DNA of 64,000 bases from Parvibaculum sp. (lineage in GTDB: Bacteria; Pseudomonadota; Alphaproteobacteria; Parvibaculales; Parvibaculaceae): assembly GCA_030645235.1 (NCBI GenBank), contig JAUSMV010000008.1:62001-126000 (forward strand), in the 5' to 3' direction. This document shows positions 26,033-33,735 of the stretch, in pieces. Position 1 is the first letter of the stretch. Every line of letters starts with the position of its first letter. Under the pieces are notes generated by a model. It did no database searches, was not told the origin of the DNA, and was given only the letters and a program-made list of their open reading frames with translations. A program made the position numbers and the translations under genes.

Positions 26033-27123
26033 GAAAACCACCGCTGACGTTGCTTCGTCAGCCATCTTCTGAAACGTCCGGGTCTGAAACGTCCGGTGGC
26101 AGGTTGCACTTCGGCAATCCCATCGGGCGCGTCAGGCGCGACAACCGCCTGAACGGCAGCAACCACATCCGACACGACCTCGGCCACACTGACCGCAGCA
26201 ATCTCAGCTTCGGCAACCTCCGGCACGAGCTGCACGCCCGTCGCGCGCTCCGCCGCCGCGACAATCGCGTCGGCAATTTGCGGTACCAGCGCCAGCGGCA
26301 AGTCATGCCCCATGCCGTCAATGACGCGGAGCTCCGCCCCTTCAATATTGGCCGCCGTATCTTCACCCGCCGCCATCGGCACCAAGGGATCATTGCGCCC
26401 GTGCAGCACAACAGTCGGCACTTTGATCTGACGCAGACGCGCGCGACGGTCGCCATCGCTCAGCACCGCCGCCATCTGCCGCATCACGCCTTGCGGATAA
26501 TAAGCGCGCGCTGCATCACGCTCGACCCATTCGCGCAAGGTTGCGGCATCGGTCGGGAAACCCGGACTGCCGATCACTTCGTATGTCTTGATGCCCTTGG
26601 CAATCACCGCTTCCGTATCATGTGAATGACCCTGCGACATGAAGAGGCTGAGCACCTTCGGGCGCGGCGGCGGCAACATCGGATTGCCGGAACTCGACAT
26701 GATCGAGGTGAGCGACAGACAGCGCGTCGGATGATCGGCCACCACGTGCTGCGCGATCATGCCACCCATCGACGCGCCGACAATATGCGCTTGCTCAATA
26801 CCCAAAGCATCGAGCAGCCCCACAGCATCATTGCCCATGTCTGACAATGAGTATGGCGCGAAAGCGGATTTTCCCGCCGCTAAGGCAAAGAACGCATCCG
26901 AAAAGGCAAAGGCACGGTCGCGCTCCAGACGTGACGACAGCCCCGCATCGCGATTGTCAAACCGGATGACGCGGTAGCCGCGCGCAACAAGTATCTCGCA
27001 GAGATCGAGCGGCCATTGGGTGAGTTGGGCACCAAGCCCCATGATGAGGAGGATCGCTTCAGCATCATCCGGCCCGAAGCTTTCATATTCGATGTCTAAT
27101 CCATTGGCCTTAATCCGCGGCAT
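26029..27123 (-). CDS. Alpha/beta hydrolase with basic C-terminal extension (tandem paralogue 1)
   Basis: 364 residues. The nucleophile elbow GASMGG has Ser at 118, the acid is in VLHGRNDPLVP, and the His is in IDGMGHDLPL. The N-terminal part (IEYESFGPDDAEAILLIMGL) is shared with the next two genes. Unlike them it carries about 60 extra C-terminal residues, first Val/Ala-rich, then Arg-rich (FRPGRFRRWLTKQRQRWFS). That extension is encoded over a 15-bp tandem repeat. A good site (AGAGG) precedes the ATG. The set resembles epoxide hydrolase or meta-cleavage hydrolase relatives; the substrate is unknown. Confidence 0.88.
   Translation of the reverse strand: MPRIKANGLDIEYESFGPDDAEAILLIMGLGAQLTQWPLDLCEILVARGYRVIRFDNRDAGLSSRLERDRAFAFSDAFFALAAGKSAFAPYSLSDMGNDAVGLLDALGIEQAHIVGASMGGMIAQHVVADHPTRCLSLTSIMSSSGNPMLPPPRPKVLSLFMSQGHSHDTEAVIAKGIKTYEVIGSPGFPTDAATLREWVERDAARAYYPQGVMRQMAAVLSDGDRRARLRQIKVPTVVLHGRNDPLVPMAAGEDTAANIEGAELRVIDGMGHDLPLALVPQIADAIVAAAERATGVQLVPEVAEAEIAAVSVAEVVSDVVAAVQAVVAPDAPDGIAEVQPATGRFRPGRFRRWLTKQRQRWFS
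26068..26096. repeat. 15-bp tandem repeat inside the hydrolase C-terminus
   Basis: TCTGAAACGTCCGG occurs at 26068-26081 and again at 26083-26096, a 15-base period. On the minus strand it encodes repeated RFRPG-type units in the Arg-rich tail of the hydrolase, so the repeat keeps the reading frame and probably lengthened the tail. Confidence 0.75.
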
Positions 27124-27180
27124 GGAACACCTCTGGTGCGCGACATCCTCCCGTCCTCACTATGAGCGCCTTTTGCAAAA

Positions 27181-27215
27181 TAAAAAACCCCGCCTGAGCA
27201 GATCAGTCGGGGTTT
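27181..27215 (-). terminator. Intrinsic terminator between hydrolases 1 and 2
   Basis: On the minus strand AAACCCCG and CGGGGTTT form a stem over a loop of about 15 bases, and the stem runs into a T-rich stretch. It lies 22 bases past the stop of the hydrolase at 27237-28148, so it ends the transcript of hydrolases 2 and 3 and makes hydrolase 1 a separate unit. Confidence 0.8.
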
Positions 27216-27236
27216 CATAAAGGTGTGATGTAAAGA

Positions 27237-28148
27237 CTACTCTGCAGCGGCCTTGCGCTCGGCGCTTTCGGCCAGTTCTGCAATCAACTCGACATAACGC
27301 GGGCAAAGTTCAACCGGCAGATCATGTCCCATACCGTCAATCAGCACGAGTTTCGACCCCGCCACATATTTCGCCGTGTCGATACCGCCGCCCGGCGGCA
27401 CCAGCGGGTCATCATTGCCGTGAATGACAAGGAACGGAAGCTTCACCGATTTCAGCCGCTCGCAACGGCTGCCATCGCCAATGATCGCCGCATATTGGCG
27501 CGACGCCCCTTCGGGATAAAACATGTGATCATATTCGGTCGCGCATTTCTGATAGAGCGCTTCGTCTGACATGGGGTAAGCGGGGCTTTGATAAACGCGC
27601 CGACCCTTCATGTTATGACGGAGCACAACCTCACGCTCGCCGGATGTCGGGCGCTCCTGCAAGGCAACCATGGCCGCATCCGTCGCGCGTGGCACATCAG
27701 GCCCGCCGGTCGATGACATGATCGATGTTGCTGAAATAATTTTCTCAGGATGATTGATCGCCATCGACTGCACAATCATGCCGCCCATAGAGATGCCCAT
27801 GATATGCGCTTGGCTGATGCCGAGCGCATCAAGCAGTCCCATCCCGTCAGCCGCCATATCCGACAGCGTGTACGGAATGTCGGGCTTCGTCCCTTCGCGC
27901 ACGGCCTTCGCCACAAGGCTGATATCGGGAATGCCTTTGAGCTTTTCCGATTTGCCGACATCGCGATTGTCATAGCGGATGACGCGGAAACCGCGTGCCT
28001 TCAATCCGTCCATGAGAGCCACGGGCCAGCTCATCATCGTGGATGTATAACCATTGACCAGCAGCAGCGGCCTGCCATCGGCCGGACCACGATCTTCGTA
28101 ATTGATCGTGATGCCATTGGCTTTGATCGTTTTCATATCGACGCTCAT
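27237..28148 (-). CDS. Alpha/beta hydrolase (tandem paralogue 2)
   Basis: 303 residues from ATG 28148, which has GGAG 8 bases upstream; a GTG at 28157 is possible. The catalytic Ser lies in GISMGGMIVQ, the acid in HGNDDPLVPPGGG and the His in IDGMGHDLPV. The opening KANGITINYEDRGPADGRPL is shared with the neighbours, as are the DNRDVGKS and YTLSDMAADGMGLLDALG segments. It starts just past the stop of hydrolase 3 and is cotranscribed with it. The ending ESAERKAAAE is charged and short. Soluble cytoplasmic enzyme; likely ester or C-C bond hydrolase. Confidence 0.9.
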   Translation of the reverse strand: MSVDMKTIKANGITINYEDRGPADGRPLLLVNGYTSTMMSWPVALMDGLKARGFRVIRYDNRDVGKSEKLKGIPDISLVAKAVREGTKPDIPYTLSDMAADGMGLLDALGISQAHIMGISMGGMIVQSMAINHPEKIISATSIMSSTGGPDVPRATDAAMVALQERPTSGEREVVLRHNMKGRRVYQSPAYPMSDEALYQKCATEYDHMFYPEGASRQYAAIIGDGSRCERLKSVKLPFLVIHGNDDPLVPPGGGIDTAKYVAGSKLVLIDGMGHDLPVELCPRYVELIAELAESAERKAAAE

Positions 28149-28153
28149 CACGC

Positions 28154-29059
28154 TCACTCCGCCGCTTTGGCGCCGCGGGCGCGGGCAACGGCTGACGAGA
28201 CGGCATCGGCATAAGTCTGCACAAGACCGAGCGGGAAATCATGGCCCATGCCGGGCACAACGCGAAGCTCGGCACCGGGAATATTCGCCGCCGTGTCCTT
28301 GCCCCCTTCAACGGGGACGAGGGGGTCGGCTTCACCATGCACAACCACTGTTGCCACGTTGAGTTTTTTGAGCTTCTCGCGGCGATCACCATTGGCCACA
28401 ATCGCGGCCATCTGGCGCGCGACGCCCAGCGGATAGAGCGAGCGGTTGACGTCACGCGAGACCCATTGGCGCAGCGTCACATCATCGGTCGGATAGGCGG
28501 GGCTGCCGATCACCTTCCACGCATTGATGCCGCGCTCAATCGCGCCTTCAATATCGCCCGCAACCGCAGGGGTCATCAGCACAGCCATGGCTTCGGGCTT
28601 TGCCTGCGGCAGTCCGGGGTTGCCCGTGGTGGACATGATGGAGGTGAGTGACAAGGTGACGGCGGGATGATTGATCGCGACGAGCTGCGCAATCATGCCG
28701 CCCATCGACGCACCGACAATATGCGCCTTTTTAATACCGAGGGCTGAGAGAAGACCCACAGCGTCGTTCGCCATATCATCCAGCGTATAAGCAGACTTTG
28801 CAGGCTGGCCCGACATCAGCGCGCCGAAAATCGCTGCCATGTCCGGCATGCCCGCGGCCTCGAACTTCGTCGAAAGGCCGATGTCACGATTGTCAAAACG
28901 CACGACATGAAAGCCGCGTGAGACAAGTTCATTGCAAAACTCGACCGGCCACATGGTCAGTTGTGCGCCAAGCCCCATGATGAGCAGCACTGTCTCATTG
29001 CTCTTGTCGCCGAATGTCTCATATTCAATTGTAATGCCGTTCGCCTGAACCTGCGCCAT
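28154..29059 (-). CDS. Alpha/beta hydrolase (tandem paralogue 3)
   Basis: 301 residues. Nucleophile elbow GASMGGMIAQ, acid in VVHGEADPLVPVEGG, His in PGMGHDFPLGL. The start is supported by AGGGAGA 7 bases before the ATG at 29059. It is the first gene of the pair with hydrolase 2, and its sequence is closest to hydrolase 1 in the elbow region. Three nearly full-length paralogues side by side suggest recent duplication with divergence of substrate range. Confidence 0.9.
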   Translation of the reverse strand: MAQVQANGITIEYETFGDKSNETVLLIMGLGAQLTMWPVEFCNELVSRGFHVVRFDNRDIGLSTKFEAAGMPDMAAIFGALMSGQPAKSAYTLDDMANDAVGLLSALGIKKAHIVGASMGGMIAQLVAINHPAVTLSLTSIMSTTGNPGLPQAKPEAMAVLMTPAVAGDIEGAIERGINAWKVIGSPAYPTDDVTLRQWVSRDVNRSLYPLGVARQMAAIVANGDRREKLKKLNVATVVVHGEADPLVPVEGGKDTAANIPGAELRVVPGMGHDFPLGLVQTYADAVSSAVARARGAKAAE

Positions 29060-29180
29060 GAACCGTCTCCCTGAAGTTGTTTTATGTTCTTTGAAAAAAG
29101 TCTATCAGCCGCCTTGCGTCCTGAGCAGACAAAACACATAATTAATGAAAAACATTAATCAGGAAACGGGGCCGGAGCCA

Positions 29181-30341
29181 ATGCCCGAAGATGAAAAACC
29201 GGATGCGCCTGCGATGCTTGCGGGCCTGAAACTCTACGGGCTGGACCTGTCCTATTTCACAGGCAAGTTCGAGGCCTTTGTCCGTTACAAGAACATCCCG
29301 CATCAGCGCATTGAATTCTCCCTCACGCTGATGCGCGAGATCGCGCGCCGCACGGGTCTGGCCCAAATGCCTGCCGTCGAACTCCCCGACGGGCGCTGGA
29401 TGTCCGACAGCACACCGATGATCGAATGGCTTGATGCCAATACCAACGGCCCGCGCGTCATTCCGGCAGATCCTGTGCAGCAATTTCTGAGCCTGCTTGT
29501 CGAAGACTATGCCGACGAATGGCTCTGGCGACCGGCGCTGCATTATCGCTGGTCATACAAGCCCGACGCGCGCCTCATGGGCCATCGCATCGCCAGCGAA
29601 ATGCTCCGCGATGTACGGGCCCCTCTGTGGCTGCGACGCTTCTTCGTCATTCGCCGCCAGCAACGCGTCTATCTCAGACACGATGGCGTCACGCCCGCCA
29701 CAATCCCGCATATCGAAAGCACCTATCGCCGCAATCTCGCCTTCCTCGACACGATCTTCGCCGCGCGCCCCTTCATGCTGGGTGATCGTCCGACGCTCGC
29801 GGACTTCGGTTTCTTCGCCTCCATGTTCCGCCACTTCGGACTTGATCCCACACCCGCCCGCATCATGCGCGACGAAGCCCCTCATGTGTATGAATGGCTC
29901 GGCCGCATGTGGAACGCCAAAGCCTCAAAACTCAATGGCGCATTGGTTGACGAAGGCACTGTGCCTGCTGACTGGCAACCGATCCTCACCGATATCGGCG
30001 CGAGCTACCTGCCCTATCTCAACGCCAATGCCCGCGCCTATCAAAAGGGCGACACGCATTACAGGTTTGAAACCGAAGGCACCACCTATCACCTGCCCGT
30101 GCATCGCTACCGCGTCTGGTGCCTCGAACGCCTGCAAGGCCGCTGGCGGGCCCTCGCACCCGATATGCAGGCCCGCGTCAGCGCCATTCTCGCCGGCACA
30201 AATTGCATTGAGACGCTTACCACCGTCGCGAATCTAAAATCAGGCTTCGACCCGGATCATCTCTCACCCTTCTTCAAGCCAGGCCATATCTGGTCGGACA
30301 AAAACGGACCAAAGGAAACGCACCATGACCCTCACCTATGA
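29181..30341 (+). CDS. Large glutathione S-transferase-like protein
   Basis: About 386 residues from ATG 29181; ATG 29145 is possible but has no visible site. The N-terminal half has a thioredoxin-like GST domain (KLYGLDLSYFTGKFEAFVRY, then LAQMPAVELPDGRWMSDST). The C-terminal half is a longer helical domain with RPFMLGDRPTLADFGFFASM, the usual GST N-cap region. There are about 150 extra residues compared with a standard GST, so it resembles GST-fold proteins with a modified C-terminus. The first residues lack the usual catalytic Ser, Tyr or Cys in the expected place. It overlaps the next gene by 17 bases. Confidence 0.8.
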   Translation: MPEDEKPDAPAMLAGLKLYGLDLSYFTGKFEAFVRYKNIPHQRIEFSLTLMREIARRTGLAQMPAVELPDGRWMSDSTPMIEWLDANTNGPRVIPADPVQQFLSLLVEDYADEWLWRPALHYRWSYKPDARLMGHRIASEMLRDVRAPLWLRRFFVIRRQQRVYLRHDGVTPATIPHIESTYRRNLAFLDTIFAARPFMLGDRPTLADFGFFASMFRHFGLDPTPARIMRDEAPHVYEWLGRMWNAKASKLNGALVDEGTVPADWQPILTDIGASYLPYLNANARAYQKGDTHYRFETEGTTYHLPVHRYRVWCLERLQGRWRALAPDMQARVSAILAGTNCIETLTTVANLKSGFDPDHLSPFFKPGHIWSDKNGPKETHHDPHL

Positions 30342-30975
30342 CCTCTTCTGGTCCTTCCGCTCGCCCTATTCCTATCTCGCCACACCGCGTCTCGCGGAGC
30401 TTGAGCGTGTTTACGACGTGAAGGCCAATGTGCGGCCCGTCTATCCGATTGCGGTGCGCATGGACGGGTTCTTCAAAACAGTGAACCCCATGTGGCCGCC
30501 CTATCTCATCAAGGACACCTACCGCACCGCCGAAATGTTGGGGCTTCCCTATGCATGGCCCTCGCCCGATCCGGTGCTGATGGACATGAAATCCGGCGAA
30601 GTCCCCAAGGACCAGCCCTATATCTACCGTCTTGTGCGCCTCGGCGCGGCGGCGGCTGAAAAAGGCCACGGCCTCGCCTTTCTCAAGGAAATCAGCACGC
30701 TCATTTTCGGCGGCACACGCAACTGGCACGAAGGCGACCATCTGAAGGACGCAACCGCCCGCGCCGGACTTGATCTTGCCGAACTGGACCGCGCCATCGA
30801 AGCCAATCCCGATCACTACGAGGCCATCATCGTCGCCAATGAGGCCGCCCAGAAGGCAGCAGGCCATTGGGGCGTGCCCTTGATGGTATTCGACGGCGAG
30901 CCCTTTTTCGGGCAGGACCGTATTGATCACCTTGTCTGGCGCATGGAGAAAAAGGGCCTGAAAAAGCGTAGCTGA
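30325..30975 (+). CDS. 2-hydroxychromene-2-carboxylate isomerase family protein (DsbA fold)
   Basis: 216 residues, thioredoxin-like fold of the HCCA isomerase/DsbA group, which uses glutathione to isomerise aromatic ring-fission products. It opens YDLFWSFRSPYSYLATPRL, where SFRSPYSY holds the Ser in the position of the glutathione-activating residue. GVPLMVFDGEPFFGQDRIDH is the C-terminal cis-Pro region. It overlaps the GST-like gene by 17 bases, so they are translated together. A role in aromatic breakdown is inferred from the family. Confidence 0.88.
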   Translation: MTLTYDLFWSFRSPYSYLATPRLAELERVYDVKANVRPVYPIAVRMDGFFKTVNPMWPPYLIKDTYRTAEMLGLPYAWPSPDPVLMDMKSGEVPKDQPYIYRLVRLGAAAAEKGHGLAFLKEISTLIFGGTRNWHEGDHLKDATARAGLDLAELDRAIEANPDHYEAIIVANEAAQKAAGHWGVPLMVFDGEPFFGQDRIDHLVWRMEKKGLKKRS

Positions 30976-31035
30976 CTGGACCTTGACGTCGCGGCCCGTT
31001 AGCCTCCGCCTCGGACTTTAAACGGCGGATCAGAC

Positions 31036-32748
31036 ATGAAGCGCGACTTGGAAGAAATGGCATCGACCGCCTACGATCTTGTGATCGTGGGCGGTGGTGT
31101 GACAGGGGCCACAACGGCATGGGACGCGAGCCTTCGCGGTCTCAAAGTGGCGCTTCTGGAAAAAGATGATTTTGCGCATGCAACCACATCAGGCTCATCC
31201 AAACTCATGCATGGGGGCCTGCGCTATCTCGTCAACGGCGAATTGAAACTCGTGCGTGAATCGCTGCGTGAACGGCGCATCTGGGAAAACATCGCGCCCC
31301 ATATGGTCCATCCGCTCCCCTTCATGCTGCCCACCTATGGCCGCGGCATGAAAAGCGGATTGATCCTCGCCATCGGTCTCCTGTTCTACGACCTCTTGTC
31401 CTATGACCGGAATTTCGTTTCCGACGATGACAAGAAAATTCCGGGCTATCGCACCATCTCGCGCAAGGAAGCGCTGGAGATCATGCCCTCACTCAAGACC
31501 GAAGGCCTGACCGGCGGCAAAATTTATTACGACTGCCAGATGTTTGCGCCTGAACGGCTTTGCCTTGAACATATCGAAGGTGCCGCCGAATATGGCGCAG
31601 ACATCGCCAACTATGCCGAAGTCACAGACTTCACGCGTGAGGGCACGCGCATCACCGGCGTCAACGTCACAGACAAGGCAACGGGCAAAACCCACACCAT
31701 CAATGGCAAGGTGACAATCAACGCCGCCGGACCCTGGGCCGATGAACTCATGCGCTCGGGTGAAAACGGCAAACCCTCGCGCGGCCTCATCCGCTCCAAA
31801 GGCATCCACATCATCACGCGCGAGCTCACCGGCAAAAATGCGCTCGCCATCCAGTCTGACATTGGCGGGCACTTCTTTGTCATCCCGTGGCGCGGCCATA
31901 CGATCATCGGCACGACAGATGCCGTGTTCAAAGATGAACCGGACCGCGTCGGCGTCACCGAAGAGGACATCCGCGACTTTCTCTCTGTCATCAATGACGG
32001 ATTGCCGGGCCTCCATCTGAAGCGCGAAGATGTGCTGCATCACTATGTCGGCATCCGTCCGCTCATTGACAACGACCCCGATGCGACCGGCCCCAAAGAC
32101 AGTTACAAAGCAAGCCGCGAGGCTGAGGTCTGTGACCATAAAGTCCTGAGCGGCATAGACGGTTTCATCTCGGCGCTCGGCGGCAAATGGACGACCTCGC
32201 GCCACCTTGCCGAACAGATCGTCGATATGGCCGCCAAAAAAACGGGCCATACAGCAAAATGCGAAACCCATTGCACGCCCGTATATGGCGGCGAAATCGG
32301 GCGGCTTAAAAGCTTCATCACCCGCGCACAAAAACGCCACGCCCATCTCGGCGCCGACATTGTTGAAAATCTTGTGCATTTCTACGGCAGCCGCATCGAC
32401 GAAGTGCTGGCCACCGCCGACGAAAGGCCCGAGGAGCGCGCGAACCTCCTGCGCCGGATCACTTCCGACAATCCCACCATCGGCGCGCAGATCGTCCATG
32501 CCGTGCGTCACGAAATGGCAACGCATTTATCCGACGTCATCTTCCGCCGCACAGGTCTCGGCACGTTGGGTCATCCAGGCAGCGAGATGCTGAACCGCGT
32601 CGCCGATATCATGGCGCGCGAATTGAATTGGGATGAGACGCGCATCGCCACCGAAATGGCAACGACAAGCAGCCTGTTTGAAACGCAGACGCGCCGCAAT
32701 GAAGGCGACATGCAGAGCGCAAGCATGGCCGAGGCGACCGGCGCATGA
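31036..32748 (+). CDS. glpD: FAD-dependent glycerol-3-phosphate dehydrogenase
   Basis: 570 residues. The FAD-binding Rossmann motif is GGGVTG at 19-24 (DLVIVGGGVTGATTAWDASL). LEKDDFAHATTSGSS and KLMHGGLRYLVNGELKLVRE follow, and GGKWTTSRHLAEQIV is near the middle. The enzyme oxidises sn-glycerol 3-phosphate to dihydroxyacetone phosphate and passes electrons to quinone at the inner membrane. Its C-terminal domain is full length. It heads a three-gene run with a lipid kinase (4-base ATGA overlap) and an alkyl-DHAP-synthase-like flavoprotein. Confidence 0.95.
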   Translation: MKRDLEEMASTAYDLVIVGGGVTGATTAWDASLRGLKVALLEKDDFAHATTSGSSKLMHGGLRYLVNGELKLVRESLRERRIWENIAPHMVHPLPFMLPTYGRGMKSGLILAIGLLFYDLLSYDRNFVSDDDKKIPGYRTISRKEALEIMPSLKTEGLTGGKIYYDCQMFAPERLCLEHIEGAAEYGADIANYAEVTDFTREGTRITGVNVTDKATGKTHTINGKVTINAAGPWADELMRSGENGKPSRGLIRSKGIHIITRELTGKNALAIQSDIGGHFFVIPWRGHTIIGTTDAVFKDEPDRVGVTEEDIRDFLSVINDGLPGLHLKREDVLHHYVGIRPLIDNDPDATGPKDSYKASREAEVCDHKVLSGIDGFISALGGKWTTSRHLAEQIVDMAAKKTGHTAKCETHCTPVYGGEIGRLKSFITRAQKRHAHLGADIVENLVHFYGSRIDEVLATADERPEERANLLRRITSDNPTIGAQIVHAVRHEMATHLSDVIFRRTGLGTLGHPGSEMLNRVADIMARELNWDETRIATEMATTSSLFETQTRRNEGDMQSASMAEATGA

Positions 32749-33710
32749 ACGCTTCCGTCTCCACACCGCACATTGCCGCCATCGTCAATCCGCGCTCCGG
32801 CGGCGGCGCCACAGGTCGCTCATGGCGCCTGATCGCAGCCGGTCTCGAAGCCGAGCTTGGCCCCGTCCGCGCGCATTTCACAAGCTCACCTTCAACGCCG
32901 CGCTATCTGCCTGCGACCGAACTCACACGCGAAGCGCTCAAAGCCGGCGCGCAACTTGTGATCGCGGTGGGCGGCGACGGCACGATCAATGAAGTTATGA
33001 ACGGCTTTTTTGAAAATGGCGTCGCAATCAATCCTGACGCCCATATCGCCATCCTCAACACCGGCACGGGCGGCGACTTTCGCAAGACGTTCGATCTGCC
33101 GCCGGAGCTTGAAGGCTGCATCAAGCGCATCGGTCAGGGCACGACAAAACAAATCGACCTCGGCCTCCTCACCTTCACCAGTGCAGACGGCGGCGAGGGC
33201 ACACGCTATTTCAACAATATCGCGAGCTTCGGCCTGTCCGGCGAAGTCGTGCGCACGATCAACCGCGCCAAATATTCAAAAATATTCGGGGGCGCTTTCG
33301 CGTTCTTCTGGGCAACGCTCAAAGCCTCTTTCTTCTACAAGACAAAACCCGTGCGCATCGTCACCGATGCGGGCTTTGACGAAACCATGAATGTCGGCGT
33401 CTGCGCTGTCGCCAATGGCATGTTCTTCGGCGGCGGCATGATGATCGCGCCAACCGCTGTGCCCGATGACGGCTTGTTCGACATCACCATCATGCGCGAC
33501 ACAACCTTCAGCGATATGCTGTCAGGCGGCGGTTCCATGCGCGACGGCACGCATGTCAACGGGCCTAAAGTGCTGACCCTGCGCGCACGCTCCGTTACCG
33601 CAACACCTGTCGGCCCCGATCCCGTCTTGCTCGATGTGGACGGCGAAGGACCGGGCCGCCTGCCCGCACGATTTGACATCCTACCTGCGGCTATCACGCT
33701 GCGCTGCTGA
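32745..33710 (+). CDS. Diacylglycerol-kinase-family lipid kinase
   Basis: 321 residues of the DAGK_cat/YegS family. NPRSGGG at 15-21 and GGDGTINEV at 76-84 are the ATP-site motifs, followed by ILNTGTGGDFRKTFDLP. The C-terminal half has the beta-rich LCB5/YegS domain (FGGGMMIAPTAVPDDGLFDI and a later PVLLDVDGEGPGRLP). Such kinases phosphorylate diacylglycerol or other lipids at the membrane. The start overlaps the GlpD stop by 4 bases, so it is translationally coupled. The link to glycerol phosphate metabolism is inferred from this. Confidence 0.92.
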   Translation: MNASVSTPHIAAIVNPRSGGGATGRSWRLIAAGLEAELGPVRAHFTSSPSTPRYLPATELTREALKAGAQLVIAVGGDGTINEVMNGFFENGVAINPDAHIAILNTGTGGDFRKTFDLPPELEGCIKRIGQGTTKQIDLGLLTFTSADGGEGTRYFNNIASFGLSGEVVRTINRAKYSKIFGGAFAFFWATLKASFFYKTKPVRIVTDAGFDETMNVGVCAVANGMFFGGGMMIAPTAVPDDGLFDITIMRDTTFSDMLSGGGSMRDGTHVNGPKVLTLRARSVTATPVGPDPVLLDVDGEGPGRLPARFDILPAAITLRC

Positions 33711-33735
33711 CCTCCAACAAAAGGCGAAACAAAAA

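Noticed and set aside
31489-32526. A 345-residue minus-strand frame opposite glpD
   Set aside because: The glpD frame carries the FAD motif and full-length conserved sequence, so this frame is a shadow.
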